Source: Alitta virens (taxonomy: Eukaryota; Annelida; Polychaeta; Phyllodocida; Nereididae). Taken from it: a stretch of DNA of 64,000 nucleotides. Of the stretch, positions 46,440 to 59,594 are shown in pieces. The stretch is taken from contig OW028581.1 in the NCBI GenBank assembly GCA_932294295.1, positions 17,218,662 to 17,282,661 of the forward strand, written 5' to 3'. The notes below the pieces were generated by a model that searched no databases, was not told where the DNA came from, and was given only the letters and a program-made list of their open reading frames with translations. Position 1 is the first letter of the stretch. Every line of letters begins with the position of its first letter. A program made the position numbers and the translations under genes.

Positions 46440-49400
46440 TCTTCCCTAAGGCTTAATAAATGTCGTTTTAGGGAAGCGTACAGATACAACTAGAGTAAAA
46501 AATAGGCTGAGCTGCAGCTAAACCCTCAGTGAATCCCACATAGCACACAGGCATCAATTCCAGAGCAGAACTCTGACACACATTTTCGTTTCTAGAACTC
46601 TAACACTTATGCACTTACCCTAATGAAATTGTATGCAGTAACACTCTATATGGCCTAGTGGTGCCATGTGATAGCCACACTGACATACATTGGCTATGTT
46701 TTACAAAAATATAATTTCTTGAGTGTTTATATAGTGTGTGCGATGAACCGAAACATTTGCCACTTGACCTACATAGCCTGTTATGCAATGCTAATTAGAG
46801 TCCAAAACGTCCTATTTTTTAACTCTTGAATTTCTTCATATTTTCATTATATTCTGTCAAGTGTAAAATAATACAGTGTTCCCATGGGTTATTAAAAAAG
46901 TCTGAAAAAGTCTTACTTTCTTTTGGAAAAATTAAGGCTCGTATTAAATCTTACTTTTGTCCATGAAGTCTTACATTGTCCTATTTTAATGCAAATATAC
47001 TTGGATATTAACATCTACATTGTAAAATCAGATGATTTAGTAAATATAAATGAATAGCAATTGTGAAATTTCTTTAAATACACAAGAACTGCTTTTATAT
47101 TATTGCTTAATAGCCAATACCCTGATTGGTTTTTTTTACGATGTAATTAAATATATTGGTGTATATTGCTATATTAGTGGTCTTCTTTTCATGTGCACAT
47201 GATAATATAATGTCTTACAAATATCTTACGTCTTATGAAGGTAAACATGCAGGAACCCTATATTACCAGCAATCCATTATGTTCAGAGTAATGCCAATTG
47301 AGCATAAAAAAGTATTCTCTATTCTTTTCTTGCTATTTAATTGTTCTGTTTTAAAGATTTTATGCACAATAAGGAGTATTCAGTTCACTAGAAATATCAA
47401 CACAATAACATGTTCCCTTAACTAATCTACAACTAAGATTATCATTTATATGTCCAAAATAGTCATATATGGGCTATGGCAATGAATATATATTAAATTC
47501 AGCAATAATGTTATGCCACATAAAGATGTTGGGTATAATTCCATACAAATTAACCTTCAAGGTTTTTATTCACTTGTATTTAAATAGAAAAAGTCTAAAT
47601 ACAAATAAATACAAAATCTTAAAGGTTGATTTTGTATGGAATGATACTCAACACACCCATTTTAATGCCTTTATAAGACAAAAATTGTTTTGCTCGCTGC
47701 TTAAATTTAGCTGGCAACTGAAGGAACTATATATTATCAGTAGCATTATTCCTTCAGTTACTGAATTGTTGGGTTGCTGATTTGCATTAAATCTTTTGGC
47801 ATTTAAATTAGTATTTATAATCATAATAATCGAACACTTTACAGGTGTATATGAAGAAAACAATAATAAGTATTGGAGTCAAGTGAAAGTAATATAGATC
47901 ATCATGCAACTAATTATTATAAAATTGCTAATTATAAACAAAAACTATTGAATGGGTTGAGCATGGCAATACTATGATCAAATATTTAACAATTGCACAT
48001 GAATTGTAAAAACATTTACGGCTGTCATTGCTAAGGAATATAAAGGAAGCAACACAATTTTAAGCATTTTTTCCAGATTTTCCAATATTATGAACAAATG
48101 CAGAATGATGAAACAAATGCGAAAAAGGAGCTTAAAAGTGAAAGTATTATAATCTAGATATATCATTGGCAAAATATTACTAATGTAATTAGCATGAAAT
48201 GAATATCAAAATGAAGTTTAAAAATTGAAAATACTATAATTTAGATATTTATTGACATTTCATTCATTTAAGGTAAATAGTTTCTTTTATATGGAGGTTT
48301 GAAAAAGTAGGAATTTTCCCTATTTTGCCCTAATTTTGAAAATTCTATAAAATTTACAGCCATGAGATATTCATTTCATGCTAATTACTATTTTAGACAT
48401 ATTATGACAAAGTTTTAGGCATGTAGGTGCAGTAGTGTCAGAGTTCTGCTCCGAAAACAAAACAAAAATGTTTTTCCTATTTTTTCCAAATTTTGTAAAA
48501 AATAGTCAACATATGTCAATGTGACTATCAAAAGGCACCACAGGGCAATATAGAGTATTACTGTACAAAATTTCATGAGGGTAAGTGCATTAGTGTTAGA
48601 GTTCTACTCCGGAAATGAAAGCGTTACACCCGTCTGCCCACCCGCCGGCCCGTCCGCCCTCCTGCCCACCGGACATTGATGATAACAAAAACCCTTTTCG
48701 AACTTCGTTCGCTGGGGGTTAAAAATTAAAAGTGAGTATTTTGTGTGCGTATTTTTATTTTTATTTTTTTTAATTCAGAAGCCATAGAAAATGTACAGTG
48801 CAGACAACACAGTGTCATGATAATACCTTATGCATAACACGCAGCATGATTTTTACCCTCTAGAAAAACATTTGCCGAAGGTAGTGTGGTTACTTCGGTG
48901 AAAGTAGTCTTTATGGCCTAGTTGTGCCTTTTGATAGTCTCATTGACATTTCTCTGCTCTGTTTTACGAAATCAGGAAGAAAAAAAAGTTTGTTTGTTTC
49001 TGGACCAGAACTATTTAATTTGCTGTGCCTTTTGGGCTATAGCCATCCGAAGAAACAAACCATCGCTAAACAGGGATCAAGGCTGGGTCCTGCCCCCCAT
49101 TTTCTGCGCCTCATAAGCATGTTCAGACAGCTGAAGAAGGCCATGAGAGATGGGTGAAAGCTCCTGGTGAGTTGTAAAAATGAGACCTTTGTGCTTGGAA
49201 ATCAAACTATTATTTTGTAAGAAATTATACCCAACATCTTTATGTGGCATAACATCGTTGCTGAATTTCATATATATTCCATAGCCTACATATGACTATT
49301 TTGGACATATAAATGATAATCTTACTCCGTATTGTGCATAAAATCTTTGAAACAGAACAATTAAATGGCAGGAAAAGGATAGACAGTACTTTTTATGCTC

Positions 49401-49870
49401 ACTTGGCTTTACTCTGAACAGAATGGATTGCTGTTAATACAGGGTTCCTGCAGTTTACCTTCAAGAAGTCAGATCGTGAATTTACTTTATATTTAGATTA
49501 GGCTTTAAATCTATTGTGCAATTTTGCAGTAATTATTATACATTTTCTATGTATTTAATGTTATGTATTGTGCACTTAAGACATTATAATATCATGCGCA
49601 CATGAAAAATAAGACCAGTAATATAGTAATATACACCAATATTTTTAATTTCATCGTCCAAAAAACAATCAGGGTATTGGCTATTAAGCAATAAAAAAAC
49701 ACAGTTCTTGTGTATTTAAAGAAAGTTCTTAAATTTCTATTCACTTACATTTACCAAAACGTCTGAATATTACAATGTAGATGTTAATATCCAAGTATAT
49801 TTTCATTAAAATAGTCAAGTGGCAATTTTTCGGTTCATCGCACACACTATATAAACTGCCAATATCCAAT
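46440..49870. repeat. Nested inverted-repeat element(s)
   Basis: About 46980-47560 is the inverse of about 49210-49800 at roughly 85-90% by eye (for example TAGCCAATACCCTGATTG at 47110 and its inverse near 49670; TTATGCCACATAAAGATGTT near 47511 and its inverse near 49230). About 46725-46780 pairs with 49815-49865. About 46560-46700 pairs inversely with about 48490-48640. The GC-rich CCACCCGCCGGCCCGTCCGC at 48637 recurs in altered form near 54026. No coding sequence with domains; open frames here (47156-47780) lie inside the repeats. Confidence 0.75.
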
Positions 49871-52840
49871 ATTTGCCGAGATTGCATATTGGGCTGGATA
49901 TTATGTCCTTTAGGCCGATAAGCAGGTCTCTGGGCGACGAGCTAGCCTTTGGGCGTGCTCGCCGTAATACCCTATGACTTATTCAAAGAATATATGGTTT
50001 TTCGGCTTACCGGCGAATACTAATATCGCTCCCTGGCTTTTCCCAGAAAGCTTTACTTGGTACGTTCCGTAAATTGCGGACCATGCAGTCCGTTCCGACC
50101 GATGCTAATACATGCATATATATGACTTGAAACAGTGTGATGATGCAACAAAGTATTAGGCCATCTCTGCACAAATTCACACATGTAGAATTAATTAAGG
50201 CCTACATGTTTTCCAGATACGTTATAATCATACATGGGTAAAATCAATTAAAAGGACCCCAAATTGGAAAATTCTGTCCACTGATTTCAAAATGTCATAA
50301 TTTTTTGTAAATAATTATTCGATTTTCAGTCTGTTTTCACTCACATGTAGTATAAATTATGTGTTTTATGATAAGAAAACAACGTTGATATCGCTCAAGA
50401 AGAGAATTTTTAATTTCAGATTATATGCCTTGAAGTCCATAAAATTCGAATGTCCGCACCCCTACCTTTGTATACTGAAATTCTCATTGTGATCTTCAAA
50501 ATCCATATAGGGCTCTCAAATCTTTTTTTTTCTTCAATAAAAATAAAATATGCTATGCAGATATTATTGAAAACACTGTTCATGTATGGTTTGCAATTTT
50601 GTTTATGAGCAGAAATATGAGTCCTCACAGTTTGAAAAAAAAATTATAACTCTGTTTACAGTGACTTTGAAACCTCCTAGTAGAGATTTATAGGAAAACA
50701 TTTATATTATTAATACCAGAAAGTGCTAAGATCAGTGGAATGTTTTATGAGACAGAAATAAAATGTTTCTGGATTTATTTATCTGTTAGATATAGCAGTT
50801 ACACACATTTAATTTGGCAAGGGGAATAAAAAATAATTACCACTCTGTTTACTGGTTTCCTGTCTACAAATTTCAAGTATCAATATATATCACCCATTTC
50901 TCATCTGCTTCATTGATTGGCAATAGAAAAAAATTGTTAAAATACAACTCTGTATTTAACAAAATCAGTTATTATATAGTTTGGGTATATAACTGATTCT
51001 ATATTTTTTACAAAATGTTATGAGATTAAATAAATTAATCATATAATTTTAAAAGTTAAAACTTTTTTTATAAATGTATGTAGAGATAAAAAAACAAAAT
51101 AAATTACACCACAATGATGACAATGATGATGAACATGCCAATTAAAGACAGGAAGTCTTTGATTATAATTACTGTCAATCACACCAGCTTAATCTAGATT
51201 TATAATGATAGTTTATTATATGAAGCCATAATTCTACTTTCATCATCATTATTAGCGAATACTCCCATCTTTACACTCATTAAAACTCATAGTAAGGTAT
51301 ACCTGTAGGTAACTATTGCACCGTACATGGATTGCTTGTATCCATGTACCTACATTAATTTTGTTTAATAATTTAAAAGGAGGTACACTATTAAAATGCC
51401 GTTACTGTGCATTAAAATCAAAATATTATTGCAATAATCAATAAACAGCACAATTTCTATTAAATTTTGAAAACATAGCAATGATTTTGAATTTATGCAC
51501 TTCACACAGAATCAACAAAGCACACTAAACCATTGAAATTATGCAAATCACTATTCTGGGTTGAATCCCGCTGTTCCGCAACTGGGTCAATCCGAAATTC
51601 AGACAAACTTCCCAGGTCACCATCTCAAAAAATTCTGCAAAAAATACCAGTTGTAGGACTATATAATTATTGGGAAAAGGCAAAATGTCAGGTCTCCAGT
51701 GTCAATGGTTTAGAAGATACAGCAATTTGAAATTTTATTAATTTTTTGCGGAAAAGCACAACGGCATGAATTTCCAAGTTCAGACCTCCATATCTCTCTT
51801 ATTTTTCATAATGTAGGCATGAAATTTTGTACCTAGGGTAAAGATGTTGTATTGAATCCATGTATGCTGTTACATAAGGGCTATTGGTGATATTTTTTAA
51901 ACTGTAATGCTCTGAAAAAGGGCGAAAATGGGAAACGTTGCAAAACGAGACTTTATCTTTTGCAGAGCTGTGTGGAATCTATGCAAAAATAAGAGCAGCT
52001 CACATTTATTTTCTTGCTTCTTATGGTCCACCTGCATATATATGAATGGCCAAAACCACCTTATTTGCAAAATGATGGAAGCCAGAGTAGTTTTAAAAAG
52101 ACAAATAATGTACAATTGTGAAAAAAGCCCTTTATTCTAATGTAATTTTTACCAACAAGAGAGTTCACCATCACTTCCATATTTTTTCCCAATATCACAC
52201 ACATCTAGTGGTCCTCTGGTTAAAATATCATTGTGGTGGTCAGATTCCATCATTAATATATAAATTTTTCAAAAATCGATCTTTATATATTTAAAAAAAT
52301 AATAGTCTTTTTGATTTCTTAATATTTGCATAAAGTTTTGAACAGTTAAATTTATCTTTTCATTTGATAAACATGCTTTAACATTTATGATGCTATATTG
52401 ATTACATAATCATCAAATGTTACAAACTAAAGGTATTGGGAAAAAAGCAAATGCATGGTTAATGATGACCTAATCTTGCAAAGCTTGTCTAATCTTACAT
52501 ATAGCTGACACAATTAATGCAATACCATAATAAATCTGTTGAGACTTGATAATCTTCATCAAGAATCACAGATTGGTCAGTGATCATAAAGTCTAAGCTA
52601 AAATGGATCATCTGGGAAAGTGTGCTGTTGGTCAAAAACTGAATAGTGAATGTCATGAGACAACATACACAGGAAAAGTTGGTTTTCTTCACTTTAGCCA
52701 ATTGGGTTAGGAAGAAAAATCACCTATACAAGTTTATATCACAAAAGCAGTTGCTCAACTGTAAAACTCACAAGGAATGGCTTACTGTACATTTTTTTTT
52801 TTTTGGTAAAAATATGTTTTCTATTTTGTGTGTTTTTTTC
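49870..52840. other. Intergenic, no gene seen
   Basis: AT-rich, with only short frames. 49880-50110 is a short stretch of more balanced composition (TATTGCATATTGGGCTGG and after) without a usable frame. Nothing supportable. Confidence 0.4.
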
Positions 52841-52859
52841 ATTAGTGTTAGAGTTGGTT

Positions 52860-53020
52860 ACAGTGAACTCGTCATCAAGTCAAATCGTCAACTGGCGAAG
52901 TCGTCAACAATAAGACAGGACGTCAAGTAGGCTAGCAAACTTTTCATCAGGGTTGGTAAAGTCGTCAACGGATTGGTTAACTCGTCAACACTTTGGTAAA
53001 CTCGTCATCATAGTCATGCA
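52860..53020. repeat. Irregular GTCGTCAAC/CTCGTCAAC motif cluster
   Basis: The motif TCGTCAAC or TCGTCATC, often preceded by GGTAAA or GGTTAA, occurs at least seven times in about 150 bp (52867, 52884, 52900, 52963, 52981, 53000 and nearby). Inverse-related fragments (GACGATAATG, GTTGACCAGC) occur near 53910-53950. Spacing is irregular, about 16-60 bp. Confidence 0.6.
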
Positions 53021-53159
53021 GGTTAATTTAAATTAGGCTTGACACTTGTACATTTGAAAATGAGTTGACACTTGAGCGATGCTTGACACTTCACAACTCA
53101 TCTGACCATACCTACTTTTCCAGACCTTGAAAATGGTTACCTACCTTTTCCCCATGCAT

Positions 53160-54440
53160 AATAAATGGCTTAGTTGTGTTACACCGTGGAGACACTATTT
53201 GGTCACATTAACATGTCTCAGCTATGTTTTCCGAAATTAGTGCTCAGACACCACTGCATCAACACCATAATATGTATGCAAATTTTACAGTAATGTATCT
53301 AAATTATATAACTTTAACTTTTTAAACTTCATTTTGACATTATTTCAATATAATGAAATAACTAAATTTGCAAAAAATTTAGGTTTTGCAATCGTTAACC
53401 TTAATTCCTAGAATCTCATAGTTTACAGTGACATCCATATAATTATGAAGATCTGGAGTGTTTATATTAATATCACTTTATATTTGATCACCTCATTCCT
53501 GTATTATTTGTATATCAGCATTGTGAATACTTACATAAAAGGGAATTGAGGCATCACCTTGGCACTCTGGAAGATGACTAACATAGTATAGTTGTGCCTG
53601 GTGGAGGTTTAATTGCCTTCAAAAATTATCAGAATAGTTATCATGACTTAAACATATTTCAAAAGTGGGAAATTAAATCTAGTATTCGCATTGGACTGTA
53701 ATTGTTGTCTATAAAAGTTTGAATTATGTGTTTCACCTGAAATATAACTTGCTATGCATCAATATAATCTTAATAAACTTTTGTGAATTTGCTATAGCCT
53801 GGGACCACTCAGTCATTTCTAATAATCCAAGTGGTGGCAGCACTGCAGTGTAGGTACAGTGGCGCCCTCTTGTGTAGCATATAATTAACCTATTACTTTT
53901 TTGTTGATGAGTTGACCAGCTAGTTGACGATAATGGGTGTGGACGACATGACCAACACTAGTTAGAGTTCAGCTCTATATAAACAAAAGTGTGTGTTAAG
54001 AGTTCTGCTCTGGTGATAGTTTAACACCCGCCCTCCTGCCTGTCGGACGATCACAACAATTTAAGTTATACCTGTATGCTATGTGGGATTCACTGAGGGT
54101 TTAGCTGTAGCACAGCCTATGTTTATTTGGAAATGTCGATCTTTACTGGTAAAAACATACATTTTAATGTAAATGCAAGTGTTGGGCTACCCTATATATA
54201 ATTCTAAAACAATTCAAACAAAGCACAATACATTACATTAAATACATAGAAAATTTATATTAATGCACAATTGCACAATATTTAGCTCTTAACACACACT
54301 TTTGTTTATAGAGCTGAACTCTAGATTCTAACTAGTGTCAACTAGCATGTGTGTGTGTCTGCAATAAAGATTAATAATAATAATAATAATAGATTTAAAG
54401 CCTAATCTAAATATAAATTCACGATTTGATTGTTGTTGTT
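53160..54440. repeat. Further copies of the 46-50 kb repeat family
   Basis: About 53990-54150 is the inverse of about 46490-46620 (GTGGGATTCACTGAGGGTTT at 54084 and its inverse near 46530). About 54220-54440 is the inverse of about 49470-49590 (AGCCTAATCTAAATATAAAT and TACATAGAAAATTTATATTA). The phrase ATGGC(C/T)TAGT(T/G)GTG followed by CAT and CTATGTTTT occurs near 46655, 48911 and 53165, showing at least three diverged family members. Confidence 0.65.
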
Positions 54441-54698
54441 TAGGCCTACCCTAGTATGTACAAAGAAATTTATTTTTTATTCTTTTCATTTCGTGAGCAG
54501 AATTGAATTGAACTTATTTAAAGTGGATGACACGCAGATTTAGTACAATGCATGTACGATAACGATATCTTATATACCGCTGCACAGGCTGTGCACAATT
54601 AAATTAAATAAACATGCAGTAATTTGGGTCCACTCTCTGGCCTTAATCATAATTTTTTGGCGACGAATATTCCGTGCGACACAAAAACAAGCGATGCA

Positions 54699-57600
54699 AT
54701 GGCGGCGGTTGACCGGTTTAGTTTTCTCGCGAAGGACATTTCGACCCATTTCACTGAACTGTTTGTTCCTGATTTCAAGTCATTCACATGGAAAGATTGG
54801 CTGATTCTTATAGGATCTGCTTATTGCACTGGTAAAGCAATCAGTGTCCTGTATGAGGCATGGAAGTTGACTAAAGTTCACGGTTTGAGCAGACTTGGCC
54901 AACCTGACCTTGTGAAGAAGTACGGGCCTTGGGCAGGTGGGTGTGACCTACTTTCGATTTTAACTACTTTCGCTTTCTCCAGGAGGTCTTCCAGAGAATT
55001 GGAGGGATGAATTGTGCAGTGATATACGAAAATTGAACTATATCTGATTTAACTATGCACCATGTTGTGAACGGATAAATTTGGCAATTTGCATGTACTG
55101 TACACTAATGACAGTAATGTGCAATTTTTATTTTTTTTAATATTTGTTTAGTGGTCACAGGTAGCACTCATGGAATTGGACAAGCGTTCGCTCAAGAACT
55201 GGCAAGCCAGGGTTTCAACGTAGCCATTATATCGTTAGGCGTCAAAGACTGTTCCAGCATGGCAACATTGCTTCGTAGGTCTTCAGAGATATATTGATAT
55301 CCATTGGCATCGTTTTCTGTTTTTCAGATGTTTATTCTGATATGCTTTTCTGTTGCACGCTGCGTGTTAATTTTAAACACTATCCCTTTAACTGTTTTTA
55401 TTTACAGACTTAACTGAGCTGTAAATAATTTTTGTCTTTTTGTGATTAGTCAGACTACAAAAATAAAAAATTCTATCATTTCGTCAATGGTATAGTCTAT
55501 AGACTACTACTACTGAAAGGAAGCTTCAAATTCAAAAATAAAATTATTTTGAACAAGAAACCAAATTGGAAATTTAAAAAAAATGGTGTTTTTCTTAATT
55601 TCTACAAATATAAAATTACTTCAAGAAAAAAATTCTGAAAATTAAAATTACTGGTAAATACACTGAGCTATTTTATATACTTAGCTTAAAATTATTAATC
55701 CTGTTCACACATTAAAACTGGTTAATTCTATCCCTAGTTTGTTACCATGCTGGATCTGTGTTTATTGTGAGATTGTATTAATACTTTATTTCAGTTTTGT
55801 GTAGTGTGTCAGTGTGTAGTCTTGTTTTGTTTAGGCCCAGTTGCATGCGCAAGGGAAATCCGTATGGCTATTGGTGTCAGTTTAAGCTGAATTGTGTTGC
55901 ACTGAATTGTGTTGTGTAGTTGCATGTTTCCTTTATTTCTTAGTCCCGCCATACCACAAACTGTTTTCTCTTAATTTAATATTCTAATCAGGCTAATGCA
56001 ACACCCATAAGCAAATAGATATGCAATCTCAGTGTTCTGTGTTATTCTTTTCTGTTTTGCTTGTTTGTTTTAGTGGTTTCTGGGTGCACAGCTGGCCTTG
56101 GCAAAGCTTTCGTTACTGAACTTGCTGCATCAGGGTTTAATGTCATTTTGATCAGCAGATCAAGTAGAAAACTTAGTGAATTAGCAACTACTTTAGGTAC
56201 AGATCATTTTATTTGCATGAAAATTGCTTTCTCATTAAGCAATAATTCATCAAATTTTCTATAACTGTTTATAAAATCTGGGCCTAATAATTTCAAAAAA
56301 TGATGTCTTAAATTTTGTTGGCAAATTTTAATTTTGCTCCAGTGCAGTAAAGTAACTGTATACTTTTAAAGTTTAATTTTGATAATTATCAATTAGATTT
56401 CAAAGAAAGTTTAAATAAGAGTAATTTGTGAGCATGCACTATCATAATAGTATAATTTGTCTCCCTTATTTTTCAGAAACCACTTTTGGTGTATCAACAT
56501 GTGCAATTCCAGTAGATTTCAATGACGGAGAAGTAGTTTATAGGAAAATAAAAGAAGAGCTTGACGGCAAGGACGTGGGAATACTAGGTATGAAGATGCA
56601 CATTTAATGTTGTAACCAGGTGGCTGAACACTCTGAGTTTCTTGGGTTCAAAAACTTGACCGGGTTAAGTCTTTATTGCATAACGTTCATGGTGACGAGA
56701 ACAAAAAGTCAAAAATGTTTCAAATTCATTACAATATCAATACAACTCTGTATGAGCCTGACCTGAGCTTGAAATCCTTCGTATGAGTTGTAAAATTGTC
56801 AATGCCTTGTAGTATCTTCTATGTTGTGTTGCTGCAACAAGTTAGAGGGCTGACCAGTTCTCGTGTGACCTTGTACCTGATGTCACCAATGTTGATGCAC
56901 AATCCTAGATGCGTCATCAATAATTGGGCTGTTGTGACATCATGTATAGTGCTATTACTTCCGGGTCATAGGTCACACAAGAACTGGCCAGCCCTAGTAA
57001 CTCCAGGGAAGGGTTAGAAACATTATGGCAACTCAAAATAATGATGGTAAAAAATTTAACTATATCTTCAGTTTAATGATGTCAAGCATTACATTAACAA
57101 ATTAAACTCTTTTCTTTTTAGTCAACAATGTCGGCGTTATGTATGACTATCCTCAGATGTTTTTAGATGTGCCTGAAGAGGTAAGGAGCTTATATTATTG
57201 TCTTCATTGATGTATGATCATTATATGATGATGGAAATATGCAGCAAGAGTCTGTGAAATAGGCCAATTTGGCTTGCTATCATATTGATTATTATTTATA
57301 TATGCTGATGGTCATCTCCTTGAGTTGTTGAGGTTTATTATATTGTTATAGTCAATTTGGTAATAAATTTTTGATCAAAAAATTTATGTTTCATTTATTT
57401 CAGAAATTGTGGCAGCTGATCAATGTCAATGTTTCTGCAGCGACAATGGTAAGTACAAAGTGGGATTCTATTCTATTCTATTCTAATTAAATCTAGTAGG
57501 ATTCTAATCTGTTATATTGTTTCTACATAAATATAATAATCACTGTATTTATATGTTTCAGATGACACATATGCTTCTTCCTGATATGGTTCAAAGGTAT

Positions 57601-59594
57601 GTTTGATTACTTCTTTCTGATGAAGATTGGATCGCAAAAAATTCTATCGTGCGCAAGTATCATGTAACACCGATGCTTCCCCAACTAAAACTGTAGCCCT
57701 CAGAAATATTAGCAGTAAAAGTATGGTTACAGAGATTGCTGATGCTTCCCCAACTCTGGTGTTTGAGAAAACATATTAAGAAGTATTAAATTTACAAGGC
57801 TTTGTACATAATTACGTATTAGGTGCACAATGTTTGAATTATATTCATGATGCGTTTTAATAAGTCTTGCTACATGTTTTCTTCATATTATCTTTCAGGG
57901 GATATGGTGCCATTATCACAATATCTTCTGGGTCATGTCTGAAGCCTACACCTATGATGACAGCTTACTCAGCAACCAAGGTGAGAAAACTGATTATTAC
58001 TCTGCACGTCACAAAATTTATGATTTAAACATTATTTAATAACACTCTGATTGCGCTAGAGTGTGGTGCTTATGATATGATACACTTTTAAACATTCTCC
58101 TAATCCTTATCATCTTTTTTGCATACTTATACTTGTCATTGTATGAGTTGGTGCAGCTTTTTAGGTCCTTGAGCATGTTGAATCTTGGCATTTTTGCACC
58201 AGCCTCGTGTATGGTAATACGTCAGTCGGATTAAAATAGTTCCTGCATTGGACAAAGTTTTGTAGGTCAAAAGAGGGGGGTGGACCTGACGATTTTTTTT
58301 TTTCAGACCAGTATTTTCTTAATATCTTAATGTAGAAAAAAGCGGGGCTGTCTATCTGTCAAAAACCAGATATCGGGGGTCTGAAAATTTCCAGGTCCCA
58401 CCCTCTTTTTTAAATGGAACAGCCCTCAGTTAAATCTTTCAATCAAGTCACACAAAGTGTGGGTCAGCATTGACTCTAGTACTGTCAATAAAATGTATCT
58501 GTCTATCTATCTCTTGATTTTTTCTTTTCCAGGCTTACTTAGCATACTTTATGGATGCTTTGAGCTACGAGTACCGAAACTCAGGAGTGACCTTGCAGTG
58601 TCTGATGCCTTTTTACGTAGCAACTCGCATGACTAGTTTCAGTTCCAGTCTTCAAAACACCACTCTCTGGATTCCGTCTGCGACAGATTACGTGCGTCAA
58701 GCATTAAATACTCTCGGCTGGTCTCCGAGAACTGCAGGCTATTTTCCACATACTATTCAGGTTAGTCCTGGTTAATTTCAAAACTTGCAAATGTGAGATT
58801 TAAACACTAATGGCTATAGTTGTATGACCTCCACAGGTCCATTTGCTGAACAGTTGTTATTAGAACACAGTGAGCTTCTGAAAATTGCATTTAGATTTAA
58901 TATAAAATTTGATGGCATAGTGCCTGTATGATTACTGTGTAAAACATATTATTGCAGCCCTGAATTCAGCAAGACAAATCTTTCTTCTCCTCTTAAATTA
59001 CTCATTTTGCTTTTCAGACATAGAATATTATAACTAACCTATTCAATAATATAATTTTCTCCAGAAAATAACAGAAATCGAAAGTTAAGATGTCAAATGT
59101 ACATTAAAATGCCCTAAAAATACTGCTGCTAGGATGTACTCTGTATCAGCCAATCACACAGTCGAGGGCGGGAACTTTTGCAGCCAATAGAATTGCAGTA
59201 TTCTATTGTAGCAACCTGGTGGAAATATTGAGAAACTTGCATGAAAATCCACTATTGACAAAAAATATGGATATTATTTAACAGCTCTATATATATTTTT
59301 GATGTTATGTCCACGAAATAAACAGGTTCATAAGTTCTTTAAAAAGCATGTTTTCCATTCATCCAGGCCTACGTGATCAGCTGGATTCCTCAAAGGTTGT
59401 GGATGTGGGCGTCATGTCGCTTGAACCAAGCCTTCCAGAGACAAGCACACACAAGGATACGACATCGTTCTGGTGAATTAAGTCGGAAAAGCAGCCGTAG
59501 TACCAGTTTTACAGAACTTGCAGGTCTTTCATCATCCTATAGTCTTCCTAAGATTGCTGAAAGCCAGCAACATCGAAGGAACAGTAATGTGTAG
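54699..59594 (+). CDS. HSDL1: HSDL1-like short-chain dehydrogenase/reductase
   Basis: Exons: 54699-54936; alternative 55152-55274 or 56074-56196; 56477-56587; 57122-57180; 57404-57448; 57562-57596; 57899-57980; 58533-58760; 59367-59594 (TAG). Either choice gives 382 residues in frame. The N-terminus MAAVDRFSFLAKDI, the DLVKKYGPWA lead into the Rossmann fold, VNNVGVMYDYPQMF, INVNVSAATM, ITISSGSCLKPTP, MPFYVATRMTSF, LGWSPRTAGYFPH and the RLWMWASCRLNQAF end match the HSDL1 family, not HSD17B12 proper. Vertebrate HSDL1 is called inactive because Phe replaces the catalytic Tyr; here the motif is YSATK, so Ser, Tyr and Lys are all present. A hydrophobic segment (WLILIGSAYCTGKAISVLYE) may be a membrane anchor. 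The last 50 residues are a Ser/Arg-rich extension not seen in the roughly 330-residue vertebrate protein. The in-frame start at 54624 is less likely than 54699. Confidence 0.93.
55152..55274 (+). other. HSDL1: HSDL1 alternative exon 2a
   Basis: 123 nt, phase 1 to phase 1, acceptor GTTTAG, donor C|GTAGGT (weaker). Encodes VVTGSTHGIGQAFAQELASQ then GFNVAIISLGVKD. It has the canonical SDR glycine loop TGxxxGIG. The residue after the second strand is Leu where vertebrate HSDL1 and exon 2b have Arg. Confidence 0.85.
56074..56196 (+). other. HSDL1: HSDL1 alternative exon 2b
   Basis: 123 nt, same phases as 2a, acceptor TTTTAG, donor G|GTACAG. Encodes VVSGCTAGLGKAFVTELAAS then GFNVILISRSSRKLSELATT. 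It is closer to vertebrate HSDL1 (VVSG at the loop, ISR after strand 2). Only one of 2a and 2b can sensibly be included, since using both would duplicate the first beta-alpha-beta unit. Confidence 0.88.
56846..56995. mobile_element. 150-bp MITE in HSDL1 intron
   Basis: 25-bp terminal inverted repeats: 56846-56870 (AGGGCTGACCAGTTCTCGTG and on) and 56971-56995 (its inverse with two mismatches). No coding capacity. Confidence 0.8.

Noticed and set aside
47156..47780. Two consecutive plus-strand frames of 89 and 103 codons
   Set aside because: They coincide with the arm of the 47/49 kb inverted repeat, and the residue mix is that of AT-rich non-coding DNA.
54960..55010. Read-through of HSDL1 exon 1 to the stop near 55010
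   Set aside because: A GTGGGT donor at 54937 joins in frame to exons that continue the HSDL1 homology; the read-through codons do not match the family.
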